A stretch of 64,000 bases of DNA from Paenibacillus whitsoniae (lineage in GTDB: Bacteria > Bacillota > Bacilli > Paenibacillales > NBRC-103111): NCBI RefSeq assembly GCF_003955665.1, contig NZ_RXHU01000082.1, forward strand, positions 62,001-126,000. The letters run 5' to 3'. The number at the start of each line of letters is the position of its first letter. Position 1 is the stretch's first letter. Below the pieces are notes generated by a model, which had not been told where the DNA came from, did not search any database, and saw only the letters and a program-made list of their open reading frames with translations. Shown here piece after piece: positions 8,502-16,976 of the stretch. A program made the position numbers and the translations under genes.

Positions 8502-9341
8502 TTACTTAAGCCCAGTCGTTGAGATACCTTCGAGAAAATAACGCTGCAAGGAAAAGAAGATGGTCAATACCGGCGCCAAGGACAGCACCGACATCGCGAG
8601 CAAAGCGCCCCAATCGGATTGGCCCGACGGATCGAACAAGGAGCGGATACCAAGCTGCACAGTAAACAACTGCACGCGGTTCAGATAGATCATTTGGCTA
8701 AAAAAATCGTCCCATGCCCACATAAACGTGAAAATTGCGGTTGTGATCAGCGCCGGCACCATTAAGGGAAGCACGATGCGCCAGTAAATATGCACCTGCG
8801 AGCAGCCGTCGATCGTCGCGCTTTCGTCGAGTTCTTTCGGAATGCCCCGGATGAACTGCACCATCAGCATGATGAAGAAGGAGTCGTGGGCCAGCCATTT
8901 CGGTACGATCAGCGGCAAGTACGTGTTGATCCACGCCAGCTTGTTGTACACGATATATTGCGGCACCAGTGTGACGTGGTACGGCAGCATGATCGTGAGG
9001 AGCATGACACCGAACCAGAACTTTTTGAACTTGAACTCCAGCCGGGCAAAAGCGAATGCCGTCAGCGAACACGTAATTAGGTTGCCCAGCACAGAGAGAA
9101 CTGAAATCTCCGCCGAGTTGGCGAAAAACCGACCGAACGAAATGCCCTGCAGTCCTTTCCAACCATCCCGATAGTGCTCGAATGTAAACTCTTTAGGCCA
9201 CAGGCTCGTGTCTGAGAAGATGAGCGTATTCGGCTTAAACGAGGCGCTGATCAGCCACAGCACCGGGTAGAGCATCAGCAGGCCGATGAGAATGATGAAG
9301 GTGTGTCTGGCGATTTTGCCGTAAGCGATTCCATTTACCAT
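8502..9341 (-). CDS. Carbohydrate ABC transporter permease (MalG/LplC type)
   Basis: A 279-residue inner-membrane protein with six hydrophobic segments. The EAA loop that contacts the ATPase is visible as ELDESATIDGCSQVHIYWRIVLPLMVPAL, and the C-terminus GISTTGLK is typical of MalG-type CUT1 permeases (the ending varies around GLxxGAVK). It starts 7 bases after the stop of the other permease gene with GGAGGTGATC as ribosome site and precedes the binding protein gene by 36 bases. Confidence 0.92.
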   Translation of the reverse strand: MVNGIAYGKIARHTFIILIGLLMLYPVLWLISASFKPNTLIFSDTSLWPKEFTFEHYRDGWKGLQGISFGRFFANSAEISVLSVLGNLITCSLTAFAFARLEFKFKKFWFGVMLLTIMLPYHVTLVPQYIVYNKLAWINTYLPLIVPKWLAHDSFFIMLMVQFIRGIPKELDESATIDGCSQVHIYWRIVLPLMVPALITTAIFTFMWAWDDFFSQMIYLNRVQLFTVQLGIRSLFDPSGQSDWGALLAMSVLSLAPVLTIFFSLQRYFLEGISTTGLK

Positions 9342-9348
9342 GATGTGA

Positions 9349-10266
9349 TCACCTCCCCTCGTCTTTGCCGTCGCCGTAGAACACCCAGTATTTCGAGGTC
9401 ACAAACACGATGGCCGTAAAGATGGCGATAATGACGAGCAAGATCCAGGCCAGCGCCGAGGCATAACCCATGTCGAAGAAGGAGAACCCTTTTAGATAGA
9501 GGTACAAGGTGTAGAAAAGCGTCGAGTTGATCGGCCCCCCGCGCCCGTCTCCGATGACGTACCCCGGTGTGAACACCTGGAAGGAGCCGATAATCGTCAT
9601 GACGAGGTTGAAGAAAATAACCGGCGACAGGAGCGGAAGCGTGATGCGGAAAAAGCTTCGCACTTTGCCTGCGCCGTCCACCTCGGCCGCCTCGTACAGC
9701 TCCGCCGGCACCTGCTTAAGCCCCGCCAGGAAAATAACCATCGCTGACCCGAACTGCCAAACGGAAAGCCCGACGATCGCGTAGAGAATATAGTCGGGAT
9801 TGGCGATCCACGCCGGTCCTTTGATGCCGAACAGGCTGAGCCCGAGATTGAACAACCCGTCCCCGTCAAACAGCTTCCGCCAGACGATGGCGATGGCCAC
9901 GCTCCCGCCAAGGAGCGAAGGAAGGTAGTAGACGGTGCGGTAGACGCCGAGCGCCTTGATCCCTTTATTCAGAATGATCGCCACGCCAAGCGCGAATACA
10001 AGCCGGAGCGGAACCGCCAGGAGGACGTAACGAAACGTAGTCAGCATCGAATGCCGGAACGATTCATCCTCCGTAAATATCCGGGTGTAGTTGTCCACAC
10101 CGATCCATTTAGGCGTGTTGAGCAGGTTATATTTGGTCAGCGAGAGATATAAAGAGCCGATCATCGGGCCCAGCGTGAGGCCAAACAAGCCGATCAGCCA
10201 AGGGAGTAGAAATAAATACGCGGTGCCGTTATGCCGCCATACTGCGGATGACTTGCGCGACGCCAT
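9349..10266 (-). CDS. Sugar ABC transporter permease (MalF/LplB type)
   Basis: A 305-residue membrane protein with six transmembrane segments and the EAA loop ELYEAAEVDGAGKVRSFFRITLPLLSPV. It forms a heterodimer with the following permease. Two in-frame ATG codons are close together; AGGAGG lies 8 bases before the second (10266) but only 2 before the first (10272), so I chose 10266. First gene of the transporter operon, downstream of the two-component genes. Confidence 0.92.
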   Translation of the reverse strand: MASRKSSAVWRHNGTAYLFLLPWLIGLFGLTLGPMIGSLYLSLTKYNLLNTPKWIGVDNYTRIFTEDESFRHSMLTTFRYVLLAVPLRLVFALGVAIILNKGIKALGVYRTVYYLPSLLGGSVAIAIVWRKLFDGDGLFNLGLSLFGIKGPAWIANPDYILYAIVGLSVWQFGSAMVIFLAGLKQVPAELYEAAEVDGAGKVRSFFRITLPLLSPVIFFNLVMTIIGSFQVFTPGYVIGDGRGGPINSTLFYTLYLYLKGFSFFDMGYASALAWILLVIIAIFTAIVFVTSKYWVFYGDGKDEGR

Positions 10267-10295
10267 GGTCATGACCTCCTGCCATGTAACAAAAT

Positions 10296-10333
10296 ATGCT
10301 TACCCCGCAGCATTTCGGCTGCAAAATAAGCAT
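10296..10333 (-). promoter_or_regulatory. Stem-loop between regulator and transporter genes
   Basis: Arms ATGCTTA (10296-10302) and TAAGCAT (10327-10333) enclose a second stem GCAGC/GCTGC. On the minus strand the hairpin is followed by ATTTTG, so it may act as a weak terminator or attenuator that separates regulator from transporter expression. It lies 26 bases before the regulator stop codon's far side and 30 bases before the permease start. Confidence 0.5.
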
Positions 10334-10359
10334 ACAAGTTTCGGCGAACGATCAGAATC

Positions 10360-11958
10360 TCATTTCTTCGGCAGTTCGCTATCACTTTTTTCGTTTTTGC
10401 GTTGGGCGCGATATTCGGAGGGCGAGAGGCCGTACTGCTTCTTGAATTTAGACGAGAAGTAGCTCGCATTGGCAAAACCCGTCAGCTCCGCAATGTCCCA
10501 GAGGGACAGCGCCGTCTCCTCCAGCAGCCGCACCGCATGCGTCATCCGCACGTCATTCAGATACTGAATAAAAGTCACGCCCACCTTGGCCTTAAAAAGC
10601 TCTGAAAAATACGACGGATAATAGTTGAACCGCTCCGCCAGCAGCGTCAAATTCAGTTCATACATGTAATGGCTGTCGATGAACTGCTTCACGGCCTGGA
10701 AGCCGGATTCCTCACTCGTTCGGCGCTGAATGCGCTGCGCCATTTCGACCAGGAACTGCTCCGCCCGCTCCACCGTGTGGAAGCCCAGTACGAGATCCGG
10801 GCGCATCCACAGCTCATCCTTGCGGTCAAGCTCGACGCCGGATTCGTGCGCAGCCGCTTCGATGCCGAGGTACAGCCGGAAGATGATCTTTACAAAATAG
10901 GCCTGCGAGACGCCGAACGCCTTCTCCAGCTCCTGGCGCACGGTGCGCTGGAACGCCGCCATGTCGCCCTTCAGCAAAATCATCCGCGGCTTCTGGAACG
11001 CCTCCTCGTGCAGAGCCTCGGGCTCCGCACCCTCGCCTTTCAGCGACGCGCCACCTTTCGTCTCGGTTAGGTTCCACGCCAGCAGCGCGGACATGTAGCC
11101 CTCACGCCAGCTTGAGAAGCCCTCTATCGGGCTGCCGATGCCGATGGCCGGCTCCGCAGACAAATACTGAACGACAAGCGAGCGCAGCTTATCCGCCAAC
11201 TGTTGGCAGACTTCCCCCTGCTCCGGCACGATGAGATGCAGCAGTCCGGGGTAGCTGGCGTCCTTGAAGGTGAGCAGCGGCGGCTCCGACTGATCGGCAA
11301 ATTCCTTGCAGATCAGCTCAAACGGCAGGCGCAGCTTATTCGGCGTGCGCTCCCCGCAGTCCGGCTGCGCGGTACGCTCCCGCAGGCCGATCGTGAGGAT
11401 GCGCACGCGCAGGGCGTCCCACGCCTCGAGCTCAAACAGCTTGGCGCGGTCGCGCACCGCCTGGGCGTGCTCCCGCTCCTCTTTGACAATCTGGACGACG
11501 AAGTGTTCCTTCATCTCTTGGTAATACTGCGTAAGCCGCCAGGCCATGCTTTCCTGCTGCTGGGATTGACGCCGCTCCTGGTCAAGCTCGCGCGTCACCT
11601 TCTGGAGCGCCTCCTCCAGCTCGTCCTTGGACACCGGCTTGAGCAAATAATCCCGTACTTGGCTGCGCACCGCCGCCCGAGCGTAATGAAAGTCCTCGTA
11701 GCCCGTCAGCACAAGGGTTCTTAATTCCGGATGCCGCTCGCGGCACGCTTCCAGGAACGACACCCCGTCCATCATCGGCATGTTCATATCCGTGATGACG
11801 ATGTCGATGGCGCCGCAGGCCGTCTCCAGTGCTTTGAGTGCCTCGCTGCCGTTGCCCGCCTCTCCGACGATACGGAGCCCCAGGCGTTCCCAGTCCACCT
11901 TCATCATGATACCTTTGCGGATTTCCGGTTCGTCGTCGACGATCATTACGTTATACAT
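10360..11958 (-). CDS. YesN-type response regulator with AraC DNA-binding domain
   Basis: 532 residues from the ATG at 11958. An N-terminal receiver domain (MYNVMIVDDEPEIRKGI, phosphoacceptor Asp in DIVITDMNMPMMDG, Lys in YLLKPVSKDEL) is followed by a long middle region and a C-terminal AraC helix-turn-helix pair (YFSELFKAKVGVTFIQYLNDVRM ... ELTGFANASYFSSKFKKQYGLSPSEYR, given in parts). Longer upstream starts would run through the kinase gene and are unlikely. Its start overlaps the kinase stop by 8 bases, so translation is coupled. By analogy with other YesMN pairs it should activate the sugar ABC operon next to it. Confidence 0.93.
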   Translation of the reverse strand: MYNVMIVDDEPEIRKGIMMKVDWERLGLRIVGEAGNGSEALKALETACGAIDIVITDMNMPMMDGVSFLEACRERHPELRTLVLTGYEDFHYARAAVRSQVRDYLLKPVSKDELEEALQKVTRELDQERRQSQQQESMAWRLTQYYQEMKEHFVVQIVKEEREHAQAVRDRAKLFELEAWDALRVRILTIGLRERTAQPDCGERTPNKLRLPFELICKEFADQSEPPLLTFKDASYPGLLHLIVPEQGEVCQQLADKLRSLVVQYLSAEPAIGIGSPIEGFSSWREGYMSALLAWNLTETKGGASLKGEGAEPEALHEEAFQKPRMILLKGDMAAFQRTVRQELEKAFGVSQAYFVKIIFRLYLGIEAAAHESGVELDRKDELWMRPDLVLGFHTVERAEQFLVEMAQRIQRRTSEESGFQAVKQFIDSHYMYELNLTLLAERFNYYPSYFSELFKAKVGVTFIQYLNDVRMTHAVRLLEETALSLWDIAELTGFANASYFSSKFKKQYGLSPSEYRAQRKNEKSDSELPKK

Positions 11959-13762
11959 GGGTCGTTCCCTCCTTAATCGGCAGGCTGAGCTCGATTTCCG
12001 TGCCGTGGTCGGCTTCCTCTCGGCTTGTACGGATCGTATATACGAAGCCTTGGCCGTAATAGAGCGCGCAGCGGGCGAGCACGTTGCGCAGGCCGATCTG
12101 CCCGGCACCGCGGCTTAACACGTCGTTAAGCCGGGAGTGCGCCGTCTCTTCGTAGAGATGCTCCGTCAGCCCGACGGGCATTCCCGGCCCGTTGTCCTTG
12201 ACGCTGAGCACAATGCGCTCCGGTTCCACCGTTACCGCGATGCGCACCTTCGCCGTTTCCTGCATCGCAAAGCTGTATTTGACCGCATTTTCGACCAACG
12301 GTTGAAGAATGAATTTGACGATCTGCCGGCCTTCCGGCGGACCTTGGGTGTCGATCGAGATGTGCAACCGCTCTCTGAAACGGATGTCCAGTATGGCGAG
12401 ATAGTGCTTGAGATACGCCAGTTCCTCCCGGAGCGAGACCAGGTCCTCGTTGCTGTTCAGGGAGAAGCGCATCATTTTGCCCAGGGACTCAATGACTTTC
12501 ACGCTGTCGTCGGTACGCTGCTGCATCGAGAGGCTGCTCAGGAGTTCTAAGGTGTTAAACAGAAAGTGCGGATTAATCTGCATCAGCAGCGCCTTATATT
12601 CCGCTTGCTGGCGGAGCAGCTTTTGCTCAAACTCCGTTTGAATATGGTGCCGGAGCTGCTGCACCATCGTACGGAACGAGGAGGTCACGAACGCGACCTC
12701 GCTCTGGACAACGCCCTCGGCCGCGATGCTTTTCTCGGCGATGGAGAACTCGCCTTTTTGCACGTAGCGCATGGCGGATGTGAGCCGCGAGAGCGGCTTG
12801 GTGATGCCGTATGACAGCCACGTCGCCAATAGAATCGCCGCTACAAGCAGGAACGAGGCGAACACAATAATCGTCGAGCGCAGCTTGTACAGCTTGGCGT
12901 ACAGATCCGTTTCCGGGACGAAGCCGACGAGCATCCAGTTGTTTGGCTTGAGCTTTTTGTATACCATAATGTCCGTGTCGCCGGAGCCGCCCCGGATATT
13001 GACAACGCCTTGCCTGGAGCTGCTTTGGCGGACGCGGTCCACTTCTTTTACCGCCTCCGCATGCGTGGCGTACTGCTCTTGGGACAGAATCGGGCTGCCC
13101 TCCTGGTCGAGGAGAAAGATCGTCCCCTTTTCGCCAAGGTGGATGCGATTCAGCGGCTCGAGAAAGAAGTCTGCGCCCACGTTGATCTTCATCACCGTCT
13201 GCGCACGTGCCGGCTCGAAATCGTTTACAGGCAACAGCAGGCTTAAGAACGGATACGGCCGCGACCGCTTGATTTCCAAATCATCCGTATGCGCGGACAC
13301 CCAGTGGTTATCCCTTGTCACAAAATCGTTGTACCAAGGGGACTGCCGATACGACCAACCGGTCGAGATATCATTGTTATCACTGACAATCAGGCCATCC
13401 TTGCGATAGAGCGACACGGATGAGACGCCAGAATAACTGTTGACCGCATGCGTGAGAAACTTGCTCATCTGGATGTTCGCGAGCATTTTCTCGCCACTCG
13501 AAATAGCGGGATCGAGCTGAACGTGGTCCCAATTTTTCGTCTCTTCACTGTTGTAGACGAGCGACGCCAGATCATACATCTGCAGCGCTGCCGTGCTGAC
13601 GAAAGAGCCGTATTCATCCATTTTCTCCAATGCAGAAGTTTCAATATAAGAACGAATCGTAGCGCGCGATTCGCGGAATAGCAGCAGCGACATTGTGCCG
13701 AACGAGAAGACTAGCAGCACGACGAAGAACGCAATTAGGCGGTTTTTCAGTGAGTAAAACAC
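11951..13762 (-). CDS. YesM-type sensor histidine kinase
   Basis: About 603 residues. One transmembrane helix near the N-terminus (LIAFFVVLLVFSFGTMSLLLF), an extracellular dCache-like sensor domain (to about residue 295), a second helix (IIVFASFLLVAAILLATWLSYGI), a HAMP segment (ITKPLSRLTSAMRYVQKGEF), the His_kinase domain with QINPHFLFNTLE, and a HATPase with VENAVKYS and KDNGPGMP. I chose a GTG at 13762 because AGGAAGGGGAGG lies at ideal spacing before it; the frame also opens at a TTG (13792) without a ribosome site. It probably senses the sugar or its binding protein and phosphorylates the regulator encoded downstream. Confidence 0.92.
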   Translation of the reverse strand: MFYSLKNRLIAFFVVLLVFSFGTMSLLLFRESRATIRSYIETSALEKMDEYGSFVSTAALQMYDLASLVYNSEETKNWDHVQLDPAISSGEKMLANIQMSKFLTHAVNSYSGVSSVSLYRKDGLIVSDNNDISTGWSYRQSPWYNDFVTRDNHWVSAHTDDLEIKRSRPYPFLSLLLPVNDFEPARAQTVMKINVGADFFLEPLNRIHLGEKGTIFLLDQEGSPILSQEQYATHAEAVKEVDRVRQSSSRQGVVNIRGGSGDTDIMVYKKLKPNNWMLVGFVPETDLYAKLYKLRSTIIVFASFLLVAAILLATWLSYGITKPLSRLTSAMRYVQKGEFSIAEKSIAAEGVVQSEVAFVTSSFRTMVQQLRHHIQTEFEQKLLRQQAEYKALLMQINPHFLFNTLELLSSLSMQQRTDDSVKVIESLGKMMRFSLNSNEDLVSLREELAYLKHYLAILDIRFRERLHISIDTQGPPEGRQIVKFILQPLVENAVKYSFAMQETAKVRIAVTVEPERIVLSVKDNGPGMPVGLTEHLYEETAHSRLNDVLSRGAGQIGLRNVLARCALYYGQGFVYTIRTSREEADHGTEIELSLPIKEGTTHV

Positions 13763-13988
13763 GGGATGCCTCCCCTTCCTGTTCCCAGACAAAATTGTTG
13801 CTATCTATTCTACACGTTTGGTTGGGGGAAGCGTTATCACATTTTTCGGAAAAGGACAATCAGCCTTTTCGGATATTGTTCCACTGCCTTCGGGGCGGTA
13901 CACCTGCCAAATAAACTTATATTTCAAGTAGGAATGGAAACCCTGTCTATAGAAGAATTCATATAAAACCAAAACTTAGGAGGCAACC

Positions 13989-14387
13989 ATGGGAAGAGTT
14001 GTTCATTTTGAGATTCATGTGAGTGATATGGAGCGTGCCAAAGCTTTTTACGGCGAGATTTTCGGATGGAAATTCGAGGACTGGAGCGAATATGCCGGGA
14101 TGCCTTACTTCGGCGCCGTTACAGGCGATGGAGAGGAAATGGGCATCAACGGCGCGCTGATGCAGCGGCATGGCGCAGCACCGCAGCCCGGTCAGGCGCT
14201 GAGCGGCTACGCCTGTACGATCGGCGTCGGCGACTATGATGCGACGGAAGCGGCCATCCTTCGGCATGGCGGCACCGTCGCCCTGCCGAAATATGCGCTG
14301 CCCGGCATGGCGTGGCAGGGGTACTACATCGACCCGGAAGGCAATCTGTTCGGGATTCATCAGCCGGATAAGGATGCCGGTAAGTAA
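13989..14387 (+). CDS. VOC-family (glyoxalase-like) protein
   Basis: A 132-residue single-gene unit. MGRVVHFEIHVSDMERAKAFYGEIFGWKF is the classic opening of a vicinal oxygen chelate domain, and YYIDPEGNLFGIHQPD closes the second beta-alpha-beta module. Members include glyoxalases, dioxygenases and antibiotic-binding proteins; nothing in the sequence tells which. It has AGGAGGC at good spacing before the ATG and is followed by a strong terminator. Confidence 0.85.
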   Translation: MGRVVHFEIHVSDMERAKAFYGEIFGWKFEDWSEYAGMPYFGAVTGDGEEMGINGALMQRHGAAPQPGQALSGYACTIGVGDYDATEAAILRHGGTVALPKYALPGMAWQGYYIDPEGNLFGIHQPDKDAGK

Positions 14388-14404
14388 AGATTACCTATCA
14401 ATGA

Positions 14405-14436
14405 GCTGCCCGCCGTTCTGGCGGAGCAGCTTTTTT
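14405..14436 (+). terminator. Intrinsic terminator after the VOC gene
   Basis: GCTGCCCGCC and GGCGGAGCAGC form a 10-bp stem with one bulge, followed by TTTTTT. Confidence 0.88.
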
Positions 14437-14562
14437 CATCTTCAGAATCAAGCCCCTGCAGATGCTCGCCCTCATATATTCCACTAAATTCCAAAGATAC
14501 CTTTCTAGCACCTTTCAATTTTCGGAATAACTCTCGCTATTTTGCAGGCAACGCTCATAGGG

Positions 14563-14701
14563 TTCAAAATTTTGAAACTCTTTCCTAAAATATTCAAACC
14601 ATCTGCGTGTTCCCGTCTTCTACAATAAACTATAGCTGAACGAAGGAGGCGATCTACCTACCCTTGCAAGTTGCATGCTTCATTTTATGAAAGCCCTTGC
14701 A
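14563..14701 (+). promoter_or_regulatory. Candidate control sites before the mannanase gene
   Basis: The 310-base spacer before the mannanase holds a perfect 14-base palindrome TTCAAAATTTTGAA (14563-14576) and, at 14688-14701, TGAAAGCCCTTGCA, which matches 12 of 14 positions of the CcpA cre consensus. Carbon catabolite control of a mannanase would be expected, but the match is imperfect. I could not place a confident promoter. Confidence 0.3.
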
Positions 14702-14745
14702 AATAGAAAGTTGAGTCCCTGTAAAAATGAAGGAGGAATACCATC

Positions 14746-16434
14746 ATGTTAAAAAAATGGATGACCAGACTGCTCACCATTCCGCTGCTGACCACCTTGC
14801 TCGCTTCCAGCTTGCCCTGGCTTGGCGGCGCTACGGCTCATGCGGCAACCCCGGTAAATCCGAGTGCAACGCAGGCAGTAACGGATGTGCTGAATTATTT
14901 TGATACGGTGCAAGCCAATAATCAGATTATCTCCGGCCAGTATGTGCGTGGGCAAAATTACAATTATCTCGAAACCGACCACTTGTACAATTTGACGGCC
15001 AATACACCAACAGCCGGCACACCTGGCAAATATCCAGCGATGATCGGCTACGATTTTTATTACAAGGCAACCAACCTGGCGGATCTAAGCGATTGGCGAA
15101 CCTTCATCGTCGATCATGCTACGGAATACTGGAAAAAAGGCGGCCTCGTCACGATCTCCTGGCACGAAACGAATCCGAAGGATACTATCCCGGATGACGG
15201 GGGCTGGACCAGCGTGAATAGTTCGCTGACACAGGCTGAGTTTGACGATCTCGTAACGCCGGGGACGGCTCTTTATAACAGCTGGCTGTCGCATATCGAT
15301 ACGATTGCCGGCTACCTCAAGGCGCTGCGCGATCAAGGGGTTGTCGTGCTTTGGCGGCCCTATCATGAGATGAACATCGGTTTCTGGTGGAGCGGCAAAC
15401 CCGCCGACTACAAGAAGCTGTGGCAAAACATGTACGACCGCTTCACGAATTATCACGGCTTGAACAACCTGATCTGGGTGTGGGCGCCAGGCAAGGATCC
15501 GTACAATAGTGTTACCAGCAGCTATTTCCCAGGCGCTGCATATGTAGATCTCGGCGGTGCCGACATCTACGTCCAAAGCCGTACAGATGGAAAATTCGCC
15601 GGCGCGAGCAGTGAACTCACCTCCGTCTTGGGCAGCAAACGGTACGGCTTGTCCGAGGTCGGCCTGCTCCCGGCGGAAAGCCTTATTCCGAACTGGGACT
15701 ATACCTGGTTCCTCACTTGGGCCATTGGCTGGGCCGACAATGATTTCTACGGCTACCCCTCAGCAAATGGACCTGGCAATATGCCGAGTGAGATCAGAAA
15801 CTTTTATAACAACCCCTTCACGATCACCCGCTCCCAAGTCCCTGCTTTCGGCAGAACGATCGTCCCGGAAACGATCATTTTCAAAGATGCGATGAACGGC
15901 TACTCGGCAGCCGGGGTTTCCCCTTCCAACTGGACGACCGTGACAACGGGCGGAACCGTCACTGTGGAAAATGAACCTACCGTAGGATTAGCCGGCAAAG
16001 ACCGCAGTATGAAAATCAATAAAACGAGCACAACCAATGCCGCGACCGCCGAGAGATCATTTACGCCGCAGACCGGGATCGTAACGTTTAAAGCCTCGTT
16101 GCGCACACAGGATACCAACTGGAAGGATTTTATCGTCTACGATAGCGCAAATGTCGCCGCTCTCCATGTGGGACTGCAAGGGAACTATTTGAAGGTATAT
16201 GACGGCAGCAGCCTGATCAGCGTTGCACCTATCACGACTGCCAAATGGTACGATATCAAAGTCGTCATGAATACCACGACGAAAAAGTTCGATCTATACG
16301 TCAACGGCGTGAAGAAAGCGAACCAATTCAATTTTAAAAATGCTGCTGCAACCGATGTCGCACGCTTGAAAGTTGGCGTAGCCGCAGACCAGACAGGTAC
16401 GTATTACATGGACAATGTGTTTATTATGAAGTAA
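14746..16434 (+). CDS. Secreted GH26 endo-beta-1,4-mannanase
   Basis: 562 residues. A Sec signal peptide (MLKKWMTRLLTIPLLTTLL ... AHA) leads to a GH26 catalytic domain (about 30-375). WRPYHEMN carries the acid/base Glu and YGLSEVGLL the nucleophile Glu, both intact; the IISGQYVRGQNYN opening is also typical. Residues about 385-562 form a beta-sandwich resembling concanavalin-type or carbohydrate-binding domains (WKDFIVYDSANVAALHVG, KWYDIKVVMNTTTKKFDLYV). The enzyme would cut mannan or glucomannan outside the cell. The ATG follows AAGGAGGAAT. Monocistronic, not in the imported-sugar operon. Confidence 0.9.
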   Translation: MLKKWMTRLLTIPLLTTLLASSLPWLGGATAHAATPVNPSATQAVTDVLNYFDTVQANNQIISGQYVRGQNYNYLETDHLYNLTANTPTAGTPGKYPAMIGYDFYYKATNLADLSDWRTFIVDHATEYWKKGGLVTISWHETNPKDTIPDDGGWTSVNSSLTQAEFDDLVTPGTALYNSWLSHIDTIAGYLKALRDQGVVVLWRPYHEMNIGFWWSGKPADYKKLWQNMYDRFTNYHGLNNLIWVWAPGKDPYNSVTSSYFPGAAYVDLGGADIYVQSRTDGKFAGASSELTSVLGSKRYGLSEVGLLPAESLIPNWDYTWFLTWAIGWADNDFYGYPSANGPGNMPSEIRNFYNNPFTITRSQVPAFGRTIVPETIIFKDAMNGYSAAGVSPSNWTTVTTGGTVTVENEPTVGLAGKDRSMKINKTSTTNAATAERSFTPQTGIVTFKASLRTQDTNWKDFIVYDSANVAALHVGLQGNYLKVYDGSSLISVAPITTAKWYDIKVVMNTTTKKFDLYVNGVKKANQFNFKNAAATDVARLKVGVAADQTGTYYMDNVFIMK

Positions 16435-16495
16435 AGACACCACCGGCTAGGCTCCTGCATAGGATAATCCCAAATCATCCTGTGGAGGAATTGCC

Positions 16496-16813
16496 ATGAA
16501 CCAACCCTTGCTTCAGCCTCAGCAAACCCTATACCAAGCTGATCCGGCCCTCTCTAAGCACGTCAAAGACGTGCAAGATAAGCTGTATCATTTGTGCCAT
16601 GAACATGTCACCCGCCCTGTGCGCGTCCAGATGATGAACGGGCAAGTGCATGAGGGCGTCATCGTACAGGTTGACGAAGGTCATTTGTACCTGCATGTGT
16701 CAAGCACAAGTGCGCGTGCCTTCGGCAATCCGTGGGTACCCAATCCTTGGGTGCAGCCAAATGTTATCCTGCCGCTGGTGCTGTATAACTTGTTGGTCAT
16801 CTCGTTGTTATAA
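16496..16813 (+). CDS. Small protein of unknown function with Sm-like motif
   Basis: 105 residues, not recognised. The middle, RPVRVQMMNGQVHEGVIVQVDEGHLYLHV, has the strand-loop-strand pattern (nxxGxxxxGxvxxvdxxxlxL) seen in small Sm-like or YlxS-like beta-barrels. The C-terminus is hydrophobic (NVILPLVLYNLLVISLL) and preceded by the repeat NPWVPNPWVQPN, so it could associate with a membrane or a surface layer such as the spore coat. TGTGGAGG precedes the ATG and a strong terminator follows, so it is very likely a real gene. Confidence 0.7.
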   Translation: MNQPLLQPQQTLYQADPALSKHVKDVQDKLYHLCHEHVTRPVRVQMMNGQVHEGVIVQVDEGHLYLHVSSTSARAFGNPWVPNPWVQPNVILPLVLYNLLVISLL

Positions 16814-16831
16814 GAGGCCCGAACCCCATGA

Positions 16832-16865
16832 AAAAGGCGCTCCGCCTACGTCGGCGAAGCGCCTT
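16832..16865 (+). terminator. Intrinsic terminator
   Basis: AAAGGCGCT pairs with AGCGCCTTT, with an inner CCGCC/GGCG stem, ending in TTT. It ends the small-protein gene. The symmetrical A and T tails mean it could act on both strands. Confidence 0.8.
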
Positions 16866-16976
16866 TCATAGTGCCTGATCACGGCACAGGTATGCCGGTG
16901 TATCGTGGCATGCGGATCGATAGACCCCATCGTAAAGGCAGGAATTCGGCAGCTTTTGTCGAACTATATAGGAATT

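Noticed and set aside
11951-12108. Extended start of the AraC-type regulator upstream of 11958
   Set aside because: It would lie entirely inside the kinase gene in another frame; MYNVMIVDDE at 11958 is the natural receiver start.
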